This document shows, piece by piece, positions 16,612 to 25,381 of a stretch of 64,000 nucleotides of DNA. The notes beneath the pieces were generated by a model. It was not told the DNA's origin and did not search any database. It saw only the letters and a program-made list of their open reading frames with translations. This DNA comes from Bradymonas sp963697525 (GTDB lineage: Bacteria > Myxococcota_A > Bradymonadia > Bradymonadales > Bradymonadaceae): the NCBI GenBank assembly GCA_963697525.1, contig OY969087.1, forward strand, positions 5,456,001 through 5,520,000, written 5' to 3'. Positions within the stretch are counted from its first letter, which is position 1; each line of letters starts with the position of its first letter. Made by a program: the position numbers and the translations under genes.

Positions 16612-18024
16612 ATGGCCCCGACCACCAAGATTGACGTCTCGCCCGACGTCGCCCGAGCCATCGCCAAGGAGGCCTATATCTACGGCTTCCCGTCGGTGAT
16701 GGCCTACAAGACCATGCACAACTTCACCGTCGACAAGGACAACCCCGAGTACAGGGGGCCGTTCAACCACCTGGCGTGCGAGGCGCGCCTGCTGACCCCG
16801 CAGGACACCTCGGTCGTCTCACCAAACGCGGACACACCATACTGCATGTTCTGGATGGACCTGCGGGCCGAACCCCAGGTGTTGAGCGTCCCCGACATGG
16901 AGCCCGACCGGTTCTACCATTTCCAATTCACCGACCTTTGCACCCACAACTTCGCCTACGTGGGCACCCTGTCGACCGGCAACGACGCGGGCACCTTTCT
17001 CATCGCAGGGCCGCATTGGGACGGCGACCAGCCCGGTGGCGTCGACGGGATCATCCGCAGTGAGACGAATTTCGTGATGAACATCGTGCGCACCCAACTC
17101 TTCGGACCCGACGACCTGGACCGGGTCGCCGAGATCCAGCAAAGCTACGAGGTGCAGCCGCTCAGCGCTTTCCTGGGCACCGGCCCTCCGGCACCCGCTT
17201 CGCGGATCGACTTTCCCGGTTGGGAGGAAGGCGCTCAATTCGACGAGCGCTTCTTCGGCTATCTCGACTTCATACTCGACTTACTCGAAGAGCCACCTGC
17301 CCAAGAAGAGCCGCTTTGGGAGCGGTTGCAGCTCATCGGGCTGGGGCCGCACGCCCATTTCGACGTCGACGCCCTACCCCACGACGTCAAGGAAGCGCTC
17401 GCGGATGCCGTGAAGCAGGGGCTGGGCGAGATCAATCGCTTCGTCGAAAAGATCGGAGACGACCCATTGGGAAGCACCAAGGTCGTCGGCACCCGCGAGT
17501 TTCTCGAGCGCAGCGCAAAGCAGAACTACGGGCTCGACAACCACTACCTGCTGCGCGCTGCCGCGGCGCAAATCGGCCTGTACGGCAACTCGGCCGCCGA
17601 AGCGGCCTACCCGCTGTATCTGAACGACGCCGACGGAAAGCTGCTCGACGCCTCGCAAGACCGATACACGCTCACCTTCGAGCGCGATGAGTTCCCGCCG
17701 GTCAAGGCGTTCTGGTCGCTGACTTTGTACGACGCGCGCACTCAACTCTTCGTCGAGAACCCGCTCGATCGCTATTTGCTCAACTCGACGATGATGGACC
17801 AGGTCGAACGCGGGGACGACGGCTCGCTGACGCTGTACATCTCGAAGAACTCACCGGGCCCCGAACTCGAGTCGAACTGGCTGCCGGCGCCTGATGGACC
17901 GTTTTATATGGTGCTGCGCATGTACGGTCCCCGAGACGAGGCGCTCAAAGGCCGTTGGACGCGGCCGATGCCGCGGAAATCTGGCGAAATGAAGGCCTTT
18001 CAGGGCTCCCACGCCCGCTATTGA
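16612..18024 (+). CDS. DUF1254/DUF1214 protein, type A (copy 1)
   Basis: The product is 470 residues. The N-terminal DUF1254 part begins with VSPDVARAIAKEAYIYGFP and includes SPNADTPYCMFWMDL and FTDLCTHNFAYVGTL. The C-terminal DUF1214 part has FWSLTLYDARTQLFVENPLDRY and DGSLTLYISKNSPGPELESN, then NWLPAPDGPFYMVLRMY. Proteins with this pair are widespread in soil and marine bacteria, are often called cell-envelope proteins, and have no proven activity. Unlike many relatives, this one has no signal peptide. GGAGACGACC precedes the ATG. Its last residues, FQGSHARY, and the stop lie within the first arm of a long palindromic repeat. Confidence 0.85.
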   Translation: MAPTTKIDVSPDVARAIAKEAYIYGFPSVMAYKTMHNFTVDKDNPEYRGPFNHLACEARLLTPQDTSVVSPNADTPYCMFWMDLRAEPQVLSVPDMEPDRFYHFQFTDLCTHNFAYVGTLSTGNDAGTFLIAGPHWDGDQPGGVDGIIRSETNFVMNIVRTQLFGPDDLDRVAEIQQSYEVQPLSAFLGTGPPAPASRIDFPGWEEGAQFDERFFGYLDFILDLLEEPPAQEEPLWERLQLIGLGPHAHFDVDALPHDVKEALADAVKQGLGEINRFVEKIGDDPLGSTKVVGTREFLERSAKQNYGLDNHYLLRAAAAQIGLYGNSAAEAAYPLYLNDADGKLLDASQDRYTLTFERDEFPPVKAFWSLTLYDARTQLFVENPLDRYLLNSTMMDQVERGDDGSLTLYISKNSPGPELESNWLPAPDGPFYMVLRMYGPRDEALKGRWTRPMPRKSGEMKAFQGSHARY

Positions 18025-18240
18025 GGTGGAACTATTATTTGAGGGCGGACGATCAGAAGCGTTTGCGCACGGCGGTCATTTTTCGGGTAAGTCACGTGGC
18101 GATTTGCCCGGACGCATGTCTCGCAAAACATCCACGTGGCTACTGGCAAATCCCACCGCCTCGCGCAAACGCCGCGAATCGTCCGCCCATCAATAGTAAT
18201 TACCTCAATAGCCGGCGCTGCTGACCTGCACGGCGTTCTT
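18001..18240. repeat. Palindromic element PE-I, complete copy 1
   Basis: This imperfect palindrome of about 240 bp fills the gap between two DUF1254 genes. The left arm reads CCCGCTATTGAGGTGG and then GGGCGGACGATC. The right arm holds its inverted counterpart, GTCCGCCCATCAATAGTAAT and CCTCAATAGCCGGC. Inside, GCGTTTGCGC faces CGCGCAAACGC, and CACGTGGC occurs twice. The left arm overlaps the last codons and stop of the preceding gene. Confidence 0.8.
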
Positions 18241-18283
18241 CGATGTGAGCTTAACCACAACACGAGCACATAGGAGACTCGCC

Positions 18284-19681
18284 ATGACGCGAAAACTCGA
18301 CCAGGCCAGCACGTTCTCCCCGGCCTACGAGGGCGGCTATCCCACCCAAGAGACCGCCCAAGCAGCCTTCGAGGAGTATGACTTTCAGGCGGCGGTGCAG
18401 TTTTACGTCTGGGGGTACGCCTATCTCAACGGCCTGGGCACGCAGAAAGGGCTGGCCAAGATGGGCGGCGACGAGCGCTCGGTTTACGTCTTCGACAAGC
18501 GTGTCCAGCCGCAGCATGGAATCATGACGGCCAACGGCGAGGTCATTTATGCCGTCACGCAGCCGCTCGACCTGACGCAGGGCCCGTTGGTGGTCGAGGC
18601 GCCGCCTCGCTGCCGCGGCCACATCTTCGACATCGGGATGCGCGCCTATGAGGACATCGGCGACGTCGGCCCCGACCGCGGCGACGGCGGCAAGTTCCTC
18701 CTGGTCGCGCGCGACTACGACGGCGAGCTTCCCGAGGGCTATTTTCCGGTTCGCTCGCTCTACTCCGACCTCGTCAGCGTGGTCGTGCGCACCTTCCCGA
18801 CGAGCGAGGGCAGCGTGGAAGCGGCGGCAGCGCTGGCTCAGAAAATGCGTGTCTATCCACTATCCGAAGCCGACGCCCTCCCAGAACAGAACGTCGTGCT
18901 CATCGGCGACCGGCCGTTCTCCCAGGACTGGCCGCGCGATGTGCGCGCGTTCGACTGGCTGGCCGAGGTCGTCGAGCGCGACCGCTTGCCCGCCGAGGCG
19001 CATGCGCACCTGGGCAATATGCGTCGATTGGGTCTGAGGCCCGGCGAGGGCTTTTCCCCCGACGAGCGCGCCCGAGACATCCTGGGTCGCGCGGCCAAGA
19101 CCGCCGAGGCCATCGTGGTCTCCATGGCCTTTCGCAATCGGGTCGCACCACCGCTTTACGAGGGGCGCCAGTGGGAGAGCTTCTTTTTCAACCGCGACCC
19201 CCAGTTTTTGCCGGACAATTATGAAGAGGTCGAAGAGCGCGCCGGTGGCTGGCACCAGCTCGTCGGCAACTTCGCCCATCTGGTCCCTGCCGAGCCTGGC
19301 ACCGGCCAATTCCCATTGGCTGGCTACACTGACAGCGACGGCAACGTCTTGATCGGCTCGAACCTCTACCGCTTGACCATGCCGGCCAACGTCCCGGTCA
19401 CGCAGTTCTGGCAACTGCCGGTCTACTCGACGACCACCCGCTCGTTTGTGCACACCGACCAGGGCCGCGCGACGATTTCGAGCACCGACGAGGGACTGGT
19501 GACCAATGACGATGGGTCGGTCGACATGTACGTCGGCCCCGAGGCGCCCGCCGGTTTCGAGCCCAACTGGATAAAGACCAACCCCGACGAGGGCTGGTTT
19601 ACGTTGCTTCGGCTCTATGGACCGTTGGAGCCGATTCTGAGCAAGGAGTGGGTGCCCAATGATATCGAACGTGTGCGTTAG
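18284..19681 (+). CDS. DUF1254/DUF1214 protein, type B (copy 1)
   Basis: The product is 465 residues from the ATG at 18284, preceded by TAGGAGACTCGCC. It belongs to the same two-domain family as type A but differs clearly: the N terminus has FSPAYEGGYPTQETAQAAF and YDFQAAVQFYVWGYAYLN, and the C-terminal DUF1214 part has QFWQLPVYSTTTRSFV, then DDGSVDMYVGPEAPAGFEPN and WIKTNPDEGWFTLLRLYGPL. No signal peptide is present. It is closely related to the gene at 20018, and even the 45 bp before the two starts are alike, so a segment including gene and flank was duplicated. A remnant of a type-A gene end follows its stop. Confidence 0.85.
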   Translation: MTRKLDQASTFSPAYEGGYPTQETAQAAFEEYDFQAAVQFYVWGYAYLNGLGTQKGLAKMGGDERSVYVFDKRVQPQHGIMTANGEVIYAVTQPLDLTQGPLVVEAPPRCRGHIFDIGMRAYEDIGDVGPDRGDGGKFLLVARDYDGELPEGYFPVRSLYSDLVSVVVRTFPTSEGSVEAAAALAQKMRVYPLSEADALPEQNVVLIGDRPFSQDWPRDVRAFDWLAEVVERDRLPAEAHAHLGNMRRLGLRPGEGFSPDERARDILGRAAKTAEAIVVSMAFRNRVAPPLYEGRQWESFFFNRDPQFLPDNYEEVEERAGGWHQLVGNFAHLVPAEPGTGQFPLAGYTDSDGNVLIGSNLYRLTMPANVPVTQFWQLPVYSTTTRSFVHTDQGRATISSTDEGLVTNDDGSVDMYVGPEAPAGFEPNWIKTNPDEGWFTLLRLYGPLEPILSKEWVPNDIERVR

Positions 19682-19686
19682 ATGAA

Positions 19687-19722
19687 GAGAAGGCCTTGCA
19701 GGGATCACACGCCAGCTATTGA
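19687..19722 (+). pseudogene. Type-A DUF1254 tail remnant after type-B copy 1
   Basis: Reading in frame from 19687 gives EKALQGSHASY and a stop. This matches the C terminus ERALQGSHAGY of the type-A gene at 21429, yet no type-A gene body precedes it: the type-B stop is only five bases upstream. In the second segment a type-B gene is followed directly by a complete type-A gene. The simplest reading is that a type-A gene was deleted here. The alternative is that the repeat arm carries this string everywhere. Confidence 0.5.
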
Positions 19723-19974
19723 GGTGGAGCTACTATTGATGGGCGGACAATCAGCCACGTTTGCGCGGGGCGGTCGTTTTGCTAGTTAGCCACGTGGCGA
19801 TTTGCCCGGACCTGCGTTTTGCAGCCACGACTTACCCGGACGCACGCCTCGCAGAAAATCCACGTGCCTCTTGCCCAATCGCACCGCCTCGCGCAAACGC
19901 CGCGTATCGTCCGCCCTTCAATGGTAATTCCTTCAATAGCCGGCGCTGCTGACCTGCAAGACGTTCTCTTCGAA
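19692..19974. repeat. Palindromic element PE-I, complete copy 2
   Basis: This copy of about 280 bp lies between the two type-B DUF1254 genes. The left arm (GCTATTGAGGTGG, GGGCGGACAATCAGCCACG) and the right arm (GTCCGCCCTTCAATGGTAAT, CTTCAATAGCCGGC) are inverted relative to each other. It is about 40 bp longer in the middle than copy 1, because a segment around GATTTGCCCGGAC is repeated as TTACCCGGACGCACG. It accounts for the whole 336-bp gap together with the start region of the next gene. Confidence 0.8.
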
Positions 19975-20017
19975 ATGAGCTTCGCAAACCACAACACGAC
20001 CACATAGGGGACTCGCC

Positions 20018-21556
20018 ATGACGCGAAAAATCGACCAGGGCAGTACATTCTCCCCCTCCTACGAAGCCGGCTATCCCACCAAGGACACCGCCCGGGCCGC
20101 CTTCGACGAATATGACTTCCAGGCGGCGGTGCAGTTCTACGTGTGGGGCTACGCCTATCTAAACAGCCTCGGATTCGACCAAGGCTGTGCTCGACTCGGC
20201 GGCAACGACCGCACCATCTACGTCTTCGACAAGCGCCTTCAGCCCCAGCAAAAGGTCATCTCGGCCAACGGCGAGGTCATCTACGCGGTCACACGGCTGC
20301 TCGATCTCACCCAAGGGCCGTGGGTCCTCGAGACACCACCACGGGTGCGCGGCCACATCTGGGACTTCGGTCAACGTCCCTACGAGGATCTCGGCGACAT
20401 CGGCCCCGATCGCGGCGAGGGCGGTAAATATTTGTTGGTCGCCCGCGACTATCCGGATGACCTGCCCGAGGGCTACTTCCCGGTGCGTGCGCTGTACTCC
20501 GACCATCTGGTTTGCCTCATCCGCGCGTTTCCGGGAGACGAGGGCGGCGTCGAGGCAGCCGCTGCACAGGCCCAAAAGATGCGCATCTATCCCCTGTCCG
20601 AGGCCGACGCCCCCGCCGAGCAGGACTTCGTGCTGGCCGGCGAGCGCGAGTTCTCCCAGGAATGGCCGCGAGACGAGCGCGCCTTCGATTGGCTCGCCGA
20701 GGTCGTCGAGCGCGACCGCCTGCCCGCCGAGGCGCACGCGCATCTGGGCAATATGCGCCGGCTGGGACTGCTGCCCGGCGAGGGCTTCCATCCCGACGAG
20801 CGCGCCCGTGGCATCCTTGCTCGCGCGGCGAAGACCGCCGAGGCCATCGTGCTCTCCATGGCCTTTCGCAGCCGCATCTCCGAGCCGCTGTACGAAGGCC
20901 GCCGGTGGGAGTTTACGGTCAACAACGTCAGCCCCAACTTCCTGACCGACAACTACGAGGAGGTCGAAGAACGTGCCGGTAGCTGGCACCAGATGTGGGG
21001 CAATTTCGCCCACTACATCCCCGCCCAGCCCGGCACCGGCGAGTTCGCCCTACTCTGCTACCGCGAAAGCGACGGCCAGCCTCTCATCGGCTCGAACCTG
21101 TACCGGCTGACCATGCCGGCCGACGTGCCCGTCGAGCAGTTCTGGCAGGTGCCGGTCTACTCGACCACCACGCGCGCGCTCATCGAAACCGACCAGCGCC
21201 GCGCGACGGTCACGAGCACCGACGAGGACCTGGTGGTCAACGACGACGGCTCGGTCGACGTCTACGTCGGCCCCGAGGCGCCCGAAGGCTACGAGGCCAA
21301 TTGGATCAAGACCCACCCGGGCGAGGGCTGGTACACGCTGCTTCGGCTGTATGCGCCGTTGGAGCCGATTCTTGAGCAAGGAGTGGGTGCCCAACGATAT
21401 CGAGCGTATTCGCTAGAAGGAGACGACCATGACCACGACCACCAACATCGAAGTCTCGCCCGACGTCGCCCGCGCGATCGCCAAGGAAGCCTACGTCTAC
21501 GGGTTCGCGCTGATGTACGCCTACCGGTTTTTGAACAACCAGGCGCTCGACCGTGA
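20018..21556 (+). CDS. DUF1254/DUF1214 protein, type B (copy 2), frameshifted near the 3' end
   Basis: As read, the frame runs to 21556 and gives 512 residues, overlapping the next gene by 128 bp. Up to LRLYAPLEPIL it follows the type-B gene at 18284 closely, then diverges into an Asp/His/Arg-rich tail. The DNA explains this: copy 1 has GATTCTGAGCAAGG where this copy has GATTCTTGAGCAAGG at 21368-21382. Dropping one T at 21372-21373 restores SKEWVPNDIERIR with a stop at 21414-21416. That gives 465 residues, exactly the length of copy 1, and leaves a normal 12-bp gap with AAGGAG before the type-A gene at 21429. The true or ancestral gene is therefore 20018-21416. No signal peptide is seen. Confidence 0.8.
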   Translation: MTRKIDQGSTFSPSYEAGYPTKDTARAAFDEYDFQAAVQFYVWGYAYLNSLGFDQGCARLGGNDRTIYVFDKRLQPQQKVISANGEVIYAVTRLLDLTQGPWVLETPPRVRGHIWDFGQRPYEDLGDIGPDRGEGGKYLLVARDYPDDLPEGYFPVRALYSDHLVCLIRAFPGDEGGVEAAAAQAQKMRIYPLSEADAPAEQDFVLAGEREFSQEWPRDERAFDWLAEVVERDRLPAEAHAHLGNMRRLGLLPGEGFHPDERARGILARAAKTAEAIVLSMAFRSRISEPLYEGRRWEFTVNNVSPNFLTDNYEEVEERAGSWHQMWGNFAHYIPAQPGTGEFALLCYRESDGQPLIGSNLYRLTMPADVPVEQFWQVPVYSTTTRALIETDQRRATVTSTDEDLVVNDDGSVDVYVGPEAPEGYEANWIKTHPGEGWYTLLRLYAPLEPILEQGVGAQRYRAYSLEGDDHDHDHQHRSLARRRPRDRQGSLRLRVRADVRLPVFEQPGARP

Positions 21557-22883
21557 GAACGACGACTTTCGCGCGCCGCTCAACGAGCTCGGCTGTCAGG
21601 CCCGGCTGCTGACCGCCCGAGACAGGACGATGCCCTCGCCCAACGCCGATACGCCCTACTGCATCGGTTGGTTGGATCTGCGCGCCGAACCGCAGGTGGT
21701 GACGGTGCCCGACATCGACCCTGAACGGTTCTTCGAATTCCAGATCGAAGACTTCTACACCTACAATATCGGCTATGTGGGCACGCTGTGGACGGGGAAC
21801 GCCGGCGGCAAGTTCATAATCGCCGGGCCCCATTGGACAGGCTCTCATTCGATGGAATCGGCCCCAGACGGCATCGACGGGGTATTTCAAAGCGAGACGG
21901 ACTTCGTCTTCACCATCAGCCGCATCCAGCTCTTCGGGCCCGACGACCTGCACAACGTCGCCCGCCTCCAAAAGGGCTTCGAGCTGCAGCCATTGAGCGA
22001 GTATCTGGGCGAAGCCCCTCCCGAGCCGGCGCCCGCAATCGACTTTCCCAAGTGGGTCGAGGGGGCGCAGTTCGACGAGCGCCTCTTCGGCCACTTGGAC
22101 TTTCTGCTCACGCTACTCCAGGAGCCGGTCGACGAGGAGGAAGGATTGTGGGAGCGCATGGCCATGATCGGGATCGGGCTTGGGTCTCAATTCGACAAGT
22201 CCCGACGCGACAACGCCCACTTCGACTTCGACGCGCTGCCATCCTACATCCAAGAAGCTCTGCGAGATGGCGCCGAGCAGGGTTTGGCCAAGATCGAGCG
22301 CTTCATCCACGAGCACGGAGACGACCCGCTTCTAAGCGCGAAGCTCTTGGGTAGCCGTGAGTTCCTGAAGCGCAGCGCCAGGGACAACTTCGGGCAGGAC
22401 GACCCCTACCTCATACGCGCGGTAGCCGCCGAGCTGGGCACGTTCGGCAACATCGCCGAAGAAGCGATGTATCCGGTTTTTCTGAGCGACGCCGACGGCC
22501 TGCCGCTCGACGCCTCCAGGCACGATTACACGATGGCCTTCGAGGCCGGCGGCCTGCCGCCGGTGCGCGGCTTCTGGTCGCTGAGCATGTACGACGAGGA
22601 GATGTTCTTCGTCGAAAACCGACTCGACCGCTACATTGTCAACTCGACCATGTTGGAAGACTTCGTCTTCGCCGAAGACGGCTCACTGACGCTGTACATC
22701 TCCAGCGACTCACCCGGCCCTGAGCTCGAACCCAACTGGCTGCCCGCACCCGACGGGCCCTTTCGCATGGTCATGCGCATGTATGGGCCGAGTGAAGACG
22801 CCCAGAAAGGCCGGTGGACGCCGCCACGGCCCGAAAAAGCTGACGTAGAGAGGGCCCTGCAGGGATCACACGCCGGCTATTGA
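21429..22883 (+). CDS. DUF1254/DUF1214 protein, type A (copy 2)
   Basis: The product is 484 residues. It opens with VSPDVARAIAKEAYVYGFAL, has SPNADTPYCIGWLDLRAEP and FEFQIEDFYTYNIGYVGTLW in the DUF1254 part, and GFWSLSMYDEEMFFVENRLD, then DGSLTLYISSDSPGPELEPN in the DUF1214 part. It has about 14 residues more than the other type-A proteins, partly an insertion around GSQFDKSRRDN. AAGGAGACGACC precedes the ATG. In the corrected reading it follows the type-B gene by 12 bp, making a B-A operon. Its C terminus, ALQGSHAGY, lies inside a PE-I left arm. Confidence 0.87.
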   Translation: MTTTTNIEVSPDVARAIAKEAYVYGFALMYAYRFLNNQALDRENDDFRAPLNELGCQARLLTARDRTMPSPNADTPYCIGWLDLRAEPQVVTVPDIDPERFFEFQIEDFYTYNIGYVGTLWTGNAGGKFIIAGPHWTGSHSMESAPDGIDGVFQSETDFVFTISRIQLFGPDDLHNVARLQKGFELQPLSEYLGEAPPEPAPAIDFPKWVEGAQFDERLFGHLDFLLTLLQEPVDEEEGLWERMAMIGIGLGSQFDKSRRDNAHFDFDALPSYIQEALRDGAEQGLAKIERFIHEHGDDPLLSAKLLGSREFLKRSARDNFGQDDPYLIRAVAAELGTFGNIAEEAMYPVFLSDADGLPLDASRHDYTMAFEAGGLPPVRGFWSLSMYDEEMFFVENRLDRYIVNSTMLEDFVFAEDGSLTLYISSDSPGPELEPNWLPAPDGPFRMVMRMYGPSEDAQKGRWTPPRPEKADVERALQGSHAGY

Positions 22884-22961
22884 GGTGGAATTATTATTGA
22901 TGGGCGGAGATCAGTTGCGTTTGCACGTGGCGATGGTCTTGCAGGTTAGCTACGTGGCGAG
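22857..22961. repeat. PE-I left arm (copy 3, split)
   Basis: Only the left half of the palindrome is here: CTGCAGGGATCACACGCCGG, TTGAGGTGG and GATGGGCGGAGATC, ending in TCTTGCAGGTTAGCTACGTG at 22938-22957. The identical 20 bp recurs at 25390-25409, where the right half begins. The MarC and amidohydrolase genes sit between the halves. Confidence 0.75.
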
Positions 22962-22983
22962 GGGCCCAAAGCCCATCCCCCCA

Positions 22984-23598
22984 TCACCCGTCAAAGCCCA
23001 GCCAACGCAGCCCGATCAGGGTGGTCTGGACCCCGAGTGCGACCTGCACAAAGACCAGCACGGAGCCCAGGACTTGGAGCGCGAGCATCAGTCCAGCGCG
23101 CTGCGTGATGACCAGGTTGAACCACATCACCAGGAAGTTCAGCGCCATGATGATCGGGATCGAGATGACAACGGCCCATCCCATGCCCGGGTTCGTGGGC
23201 GCGAGCGCCATGAAGATGAGAATGGCGGCGACGCCCGCCGGCGGCAAGATGATCGGCGCGGCCACCGGCGAGGCGGCGAGTTTCAGCGCCGCGGGCGGCT
23301 CTTGGGGGCTCGGCGGCGGCTCGGGCCGCACGAAGATCTGCTTCAGGGCGGCGAGCATCAGCACCAGGCCACCGGCGATGCGCAGCGCGTCGACCGAGAT
23401 GCGGTATTCGCCCAAGAGGTACCGGGCGACACCCGCCACCAGCAGCGCGACGAGGGTGGCGATAATCGTGGCGCGCCCGGCCACCGCACGCTGATAGTCC
23501 TTGTCGGACGCCGCGACCACCTGCGCGAAGGCAGGGATGAGTTTGATCGGCCCGATCAGCAGGAACAAGACGGTGAACACGAACGGAAAATGCGCCAT
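22984..23598 (-). CDS. MarC-family integral membrane protein
   Basis: The 204-residue protein has six hydrophobic helices and fits the MarC (UPF0056) family: FLLIGPIKLIPAFAQVVAAS near the N terminus, the helix RISVDALRIAGGLVLMLAAL, and MALAPTNPGMGWAVVISIPI. MarC was once thought to belong to multiple antibiotic resistance, but that link was not upheld; the transport role of the family is uncertain. A Pro-rich loop (PEPPPSPQEPP) lies in the middle. It follows the amidohydrolase gene by 15 bp on the same strand, so they form a pair. Both lie between the two halves of a PE-I element. Confidence 0.82.
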   Translation of the reverse strand: MAHFPFVFTVLFLLIGPIKLIPAFAQVVAASDKDYQRAVAGRATIIATLVALLVAGVARYLLGEYRISVDALRIAGGLVLMLAALKQIFVRPEPPPSPQEPPAALKLAASPVAAPIILPPAGVAAILIFMALAPTNPGMGWAVVISIPIIMALNFLVMWFNLVITQRAGLMLALQVLGSVLVFVQVALGVQTTLIGLRWLGFDG

Positions 23599-23613
23599 GG
23601 AAACACCTTCCCC

Positions 23614-25227
23614 CTAGGGTCGCAGTCGGCCCGCCCCGGTGTCATCAGATTGCGAGCTCGTCGGCACCTCGATGGTATGCTTGCCGATCCACTCATGGGT
23701 ATCGACGGGCACGAAGCGGCCGCGCTCCTCGACCGGGTAGCGGATGGGTTGGCCGGGCCGCACCGCCAGCACCTGCGAGTCCCTGACGACGACCGTCCCC
23801 TTGACGATCACATACGGGATGCCCGTCGACGGCAGGCCGTTCTCACCGGATTTGTAGGTGGCGTTGTCGGTCACCCTGGCGGGGTCGAACAGCGCCAGGT
23901 CGGCGACCTTGCCGACCTGGACACGCCCACGCTGCTGCATCGCCTCGAGGCCGGCGTCGCCCAGGTGCTTGGCGCTCCAATAGCTGAGTTGGCACAGCGT
24001 AAACATCAGCGGGACGCCTTGCTCCCGAGCCATGCGCAGGGTCTTGGCCATCGCCCCAGCGGTGCGCGGGTGCCCGGCGTACTCGGTGTAGTCCGCCTCC
24101 CAATCGAGCAGCTTGCCCTCGCGCCCGACGCCGGCCATCGCGTCGGTGGCCACGGTCATCTGGGGCATCGTCAGCCAGTACGGCATCCATTCGGTTCGGT
24201 AGGGCATGAAGACCACCACCGTGTGCCCCGGCTCCTCGGCGACCAACTTGGTGTAGGCGGCCTTGTCGAGGAAGGTGTCGGCCACGGGGTCGTAGATGGT
24301 CTCCTCGTATTTGTAGCCGTAGGTCTCCTCCCAGGTCTTCGGGCCCAGGAACTCGGCGCTGACCACGGTCGAACCGGCGTCGTACGGATAGTACTCCGCC
24401 CACATGTTGTGGCCCTGGGCGCGGGCCATCTGCAACTTCTCCTCGTCCTCCCACCAGCCATAGTCGTTGTCGTGGGCGAGCAGAAGCGGCGCCCCGAGCA
24501 GCAGCGCGTTGGCCAGGACCTCGTCGAAGCCAATGGTGGCCTCGGTGGGCGTCTGCTTGCTCAAGTGGTAGCGGGTGTGCACGGAGGTCAGCCGGCCGTA
24601 GCGCGCGGCCGTACGCTGGGCTTCGAATTGTTCGTAGCTGGTCAGTCCCTGAGCCATGTACGCGGCCGCAGAGCCCACACCGAGGGCCCCATTGCGAAGG
24701 TCCTCATCGAGCAACTCCATGATCCGGTTGAGCTGCTCGATGTTGCTGCGAGTGACCGACCAGCCCGGCGTGCCATCCTTGGCGCTTTCGTTGAGGTAGC
24801 CGGGCGTGTTCGAGAAATCGATCGGCCCGTCCACCTCGACCTCGGCGTCGTGTACCAGCAACCGGTTCAGGTTCAGCGATGACGTGGTGCCGTAGTTCAC
24901 CTGCCACCCATCGCGATCCTTGCGGGCGTACCACTCCCCAACCGAGGTCGAGCCCAGCTCCAGGTCCATGCCGGTGGTCACCCCGTCGCGAAGCGCCAGC
25001 TTGGTCGCGTACGGATCGACGGCGTGGAAATGCGTATCGATGAAGCCGGGGGCGACGACCAGCCCGGTGGCGTCAATGGTCTCGGCGCCGGACAACGCCT
25101 CCTTGGTGACCGCCACGATCCGACCGTCGGCGATGCCGACATTGGCGATGTCGTCGCGCATCGTCTCCGGATCCATGACCCGGCCGCCGTTGATGACCAG
25201 GTCGTACTCTTCGATCTTGTTCGCCAT
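23614..25227 (-). CDS. N-acyl-D-amino-acid deacylase-like amidohydrolase
   Basis: The product is about 537 residues from the ATG at 25227, preceded by GGGGAGG. It opens as D-aminoacylases and dihydroorotase-like enzymes do: YDLVINGGRVMDPETMRDDI, then GLVVAPGFIDTHFHA with the metal-binding HxH at 66-68. Near the end, GRVQVGKVADLALFDPARVT and VVRDSQVLAVRPGQPIRY form the flanking beta domain. Members of this group remove acyl groups from D-amino acids or hydrolyse related amides with zinc. The substrate is not settled. It is cytoplasmic (no signal) and 15 bp before marC. Confidence 0.83.
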   Translation of the reverse strand: MANKIEEYDLVINGGRVMDPETMRDDIANVGIADGRIVAVTKEALSGAETIDATGLVVAPGFIDTHFHAVDPYATKLALRDGVTTGMDLELGSTSVGEWYARKDRDGWQVNYGTTSSLNLNRLLVHDAEVEVDGPIDFSNTPGYLNESAKDGTPGWSVTRSNIEQLNRIMELLDEDLRNGALGVGSAAAYMAQGLTSYEQFEAQRTAARYGRLTSVHTRYHLSKQTPTEATIGFDEVLANALLLGAPLLLAHDNDYGWWEDEEKLQMARAQGHNMWAEYYPYDAGSTVVSAEFLGPKTWEETYGYKYEETIYDPVADTFLDKAAYTKLVAEEPGHTVVVFMPYRTEWMPYWLTMPQMTVATDAMAGVGREGKLLDWEADYTEYAGHPRTAGAMAKTLRMAREQGVPLMFTLCQLSYWSAKHLGDAGLEAMQQRGRVQVGKVADLALFDPARVTDNATYKSGENGLPSTGIPYVIVKGTVVVRDSQVLAVRPGQPIRYPVEERGRFVPVDTHEWIGKHTIEVPTSSQSDDTGAGRLRP

Positions 25228-25381
25228 GGTTGTCCTCCCCTGTATGGCAACTCCGAAACCCGGCAACGCCCACCATCGCGGCGCCACCCTTGCTCCCACA
25301 GTCGAAAGTCAACACGCCCCTCGCGCATGACACCCGGTCCGCCGCCCCCGAGACAGCTCACTCGTGTACGCCGGCCTCCAA
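25228..25381. other. Intergenic leader before the amidohydrolase gene
   Basis: About 150 bp separate the amidohydrolase start from the next repeat arm. Apart from the ribosome-binding site I see no gene, hairpin or clear promoter. It is the most likely place for the promoter of the amidohydrolase-marC pair. Confidence 0.3.

Noticed and set aside
20018..21556. A genuine 512-residue protein with an Asp/His/Arg-rich tail
   Set aside because: The tail is the next gene read in another frame, and a one-base correction gives exactly the length and end of the sister protein.
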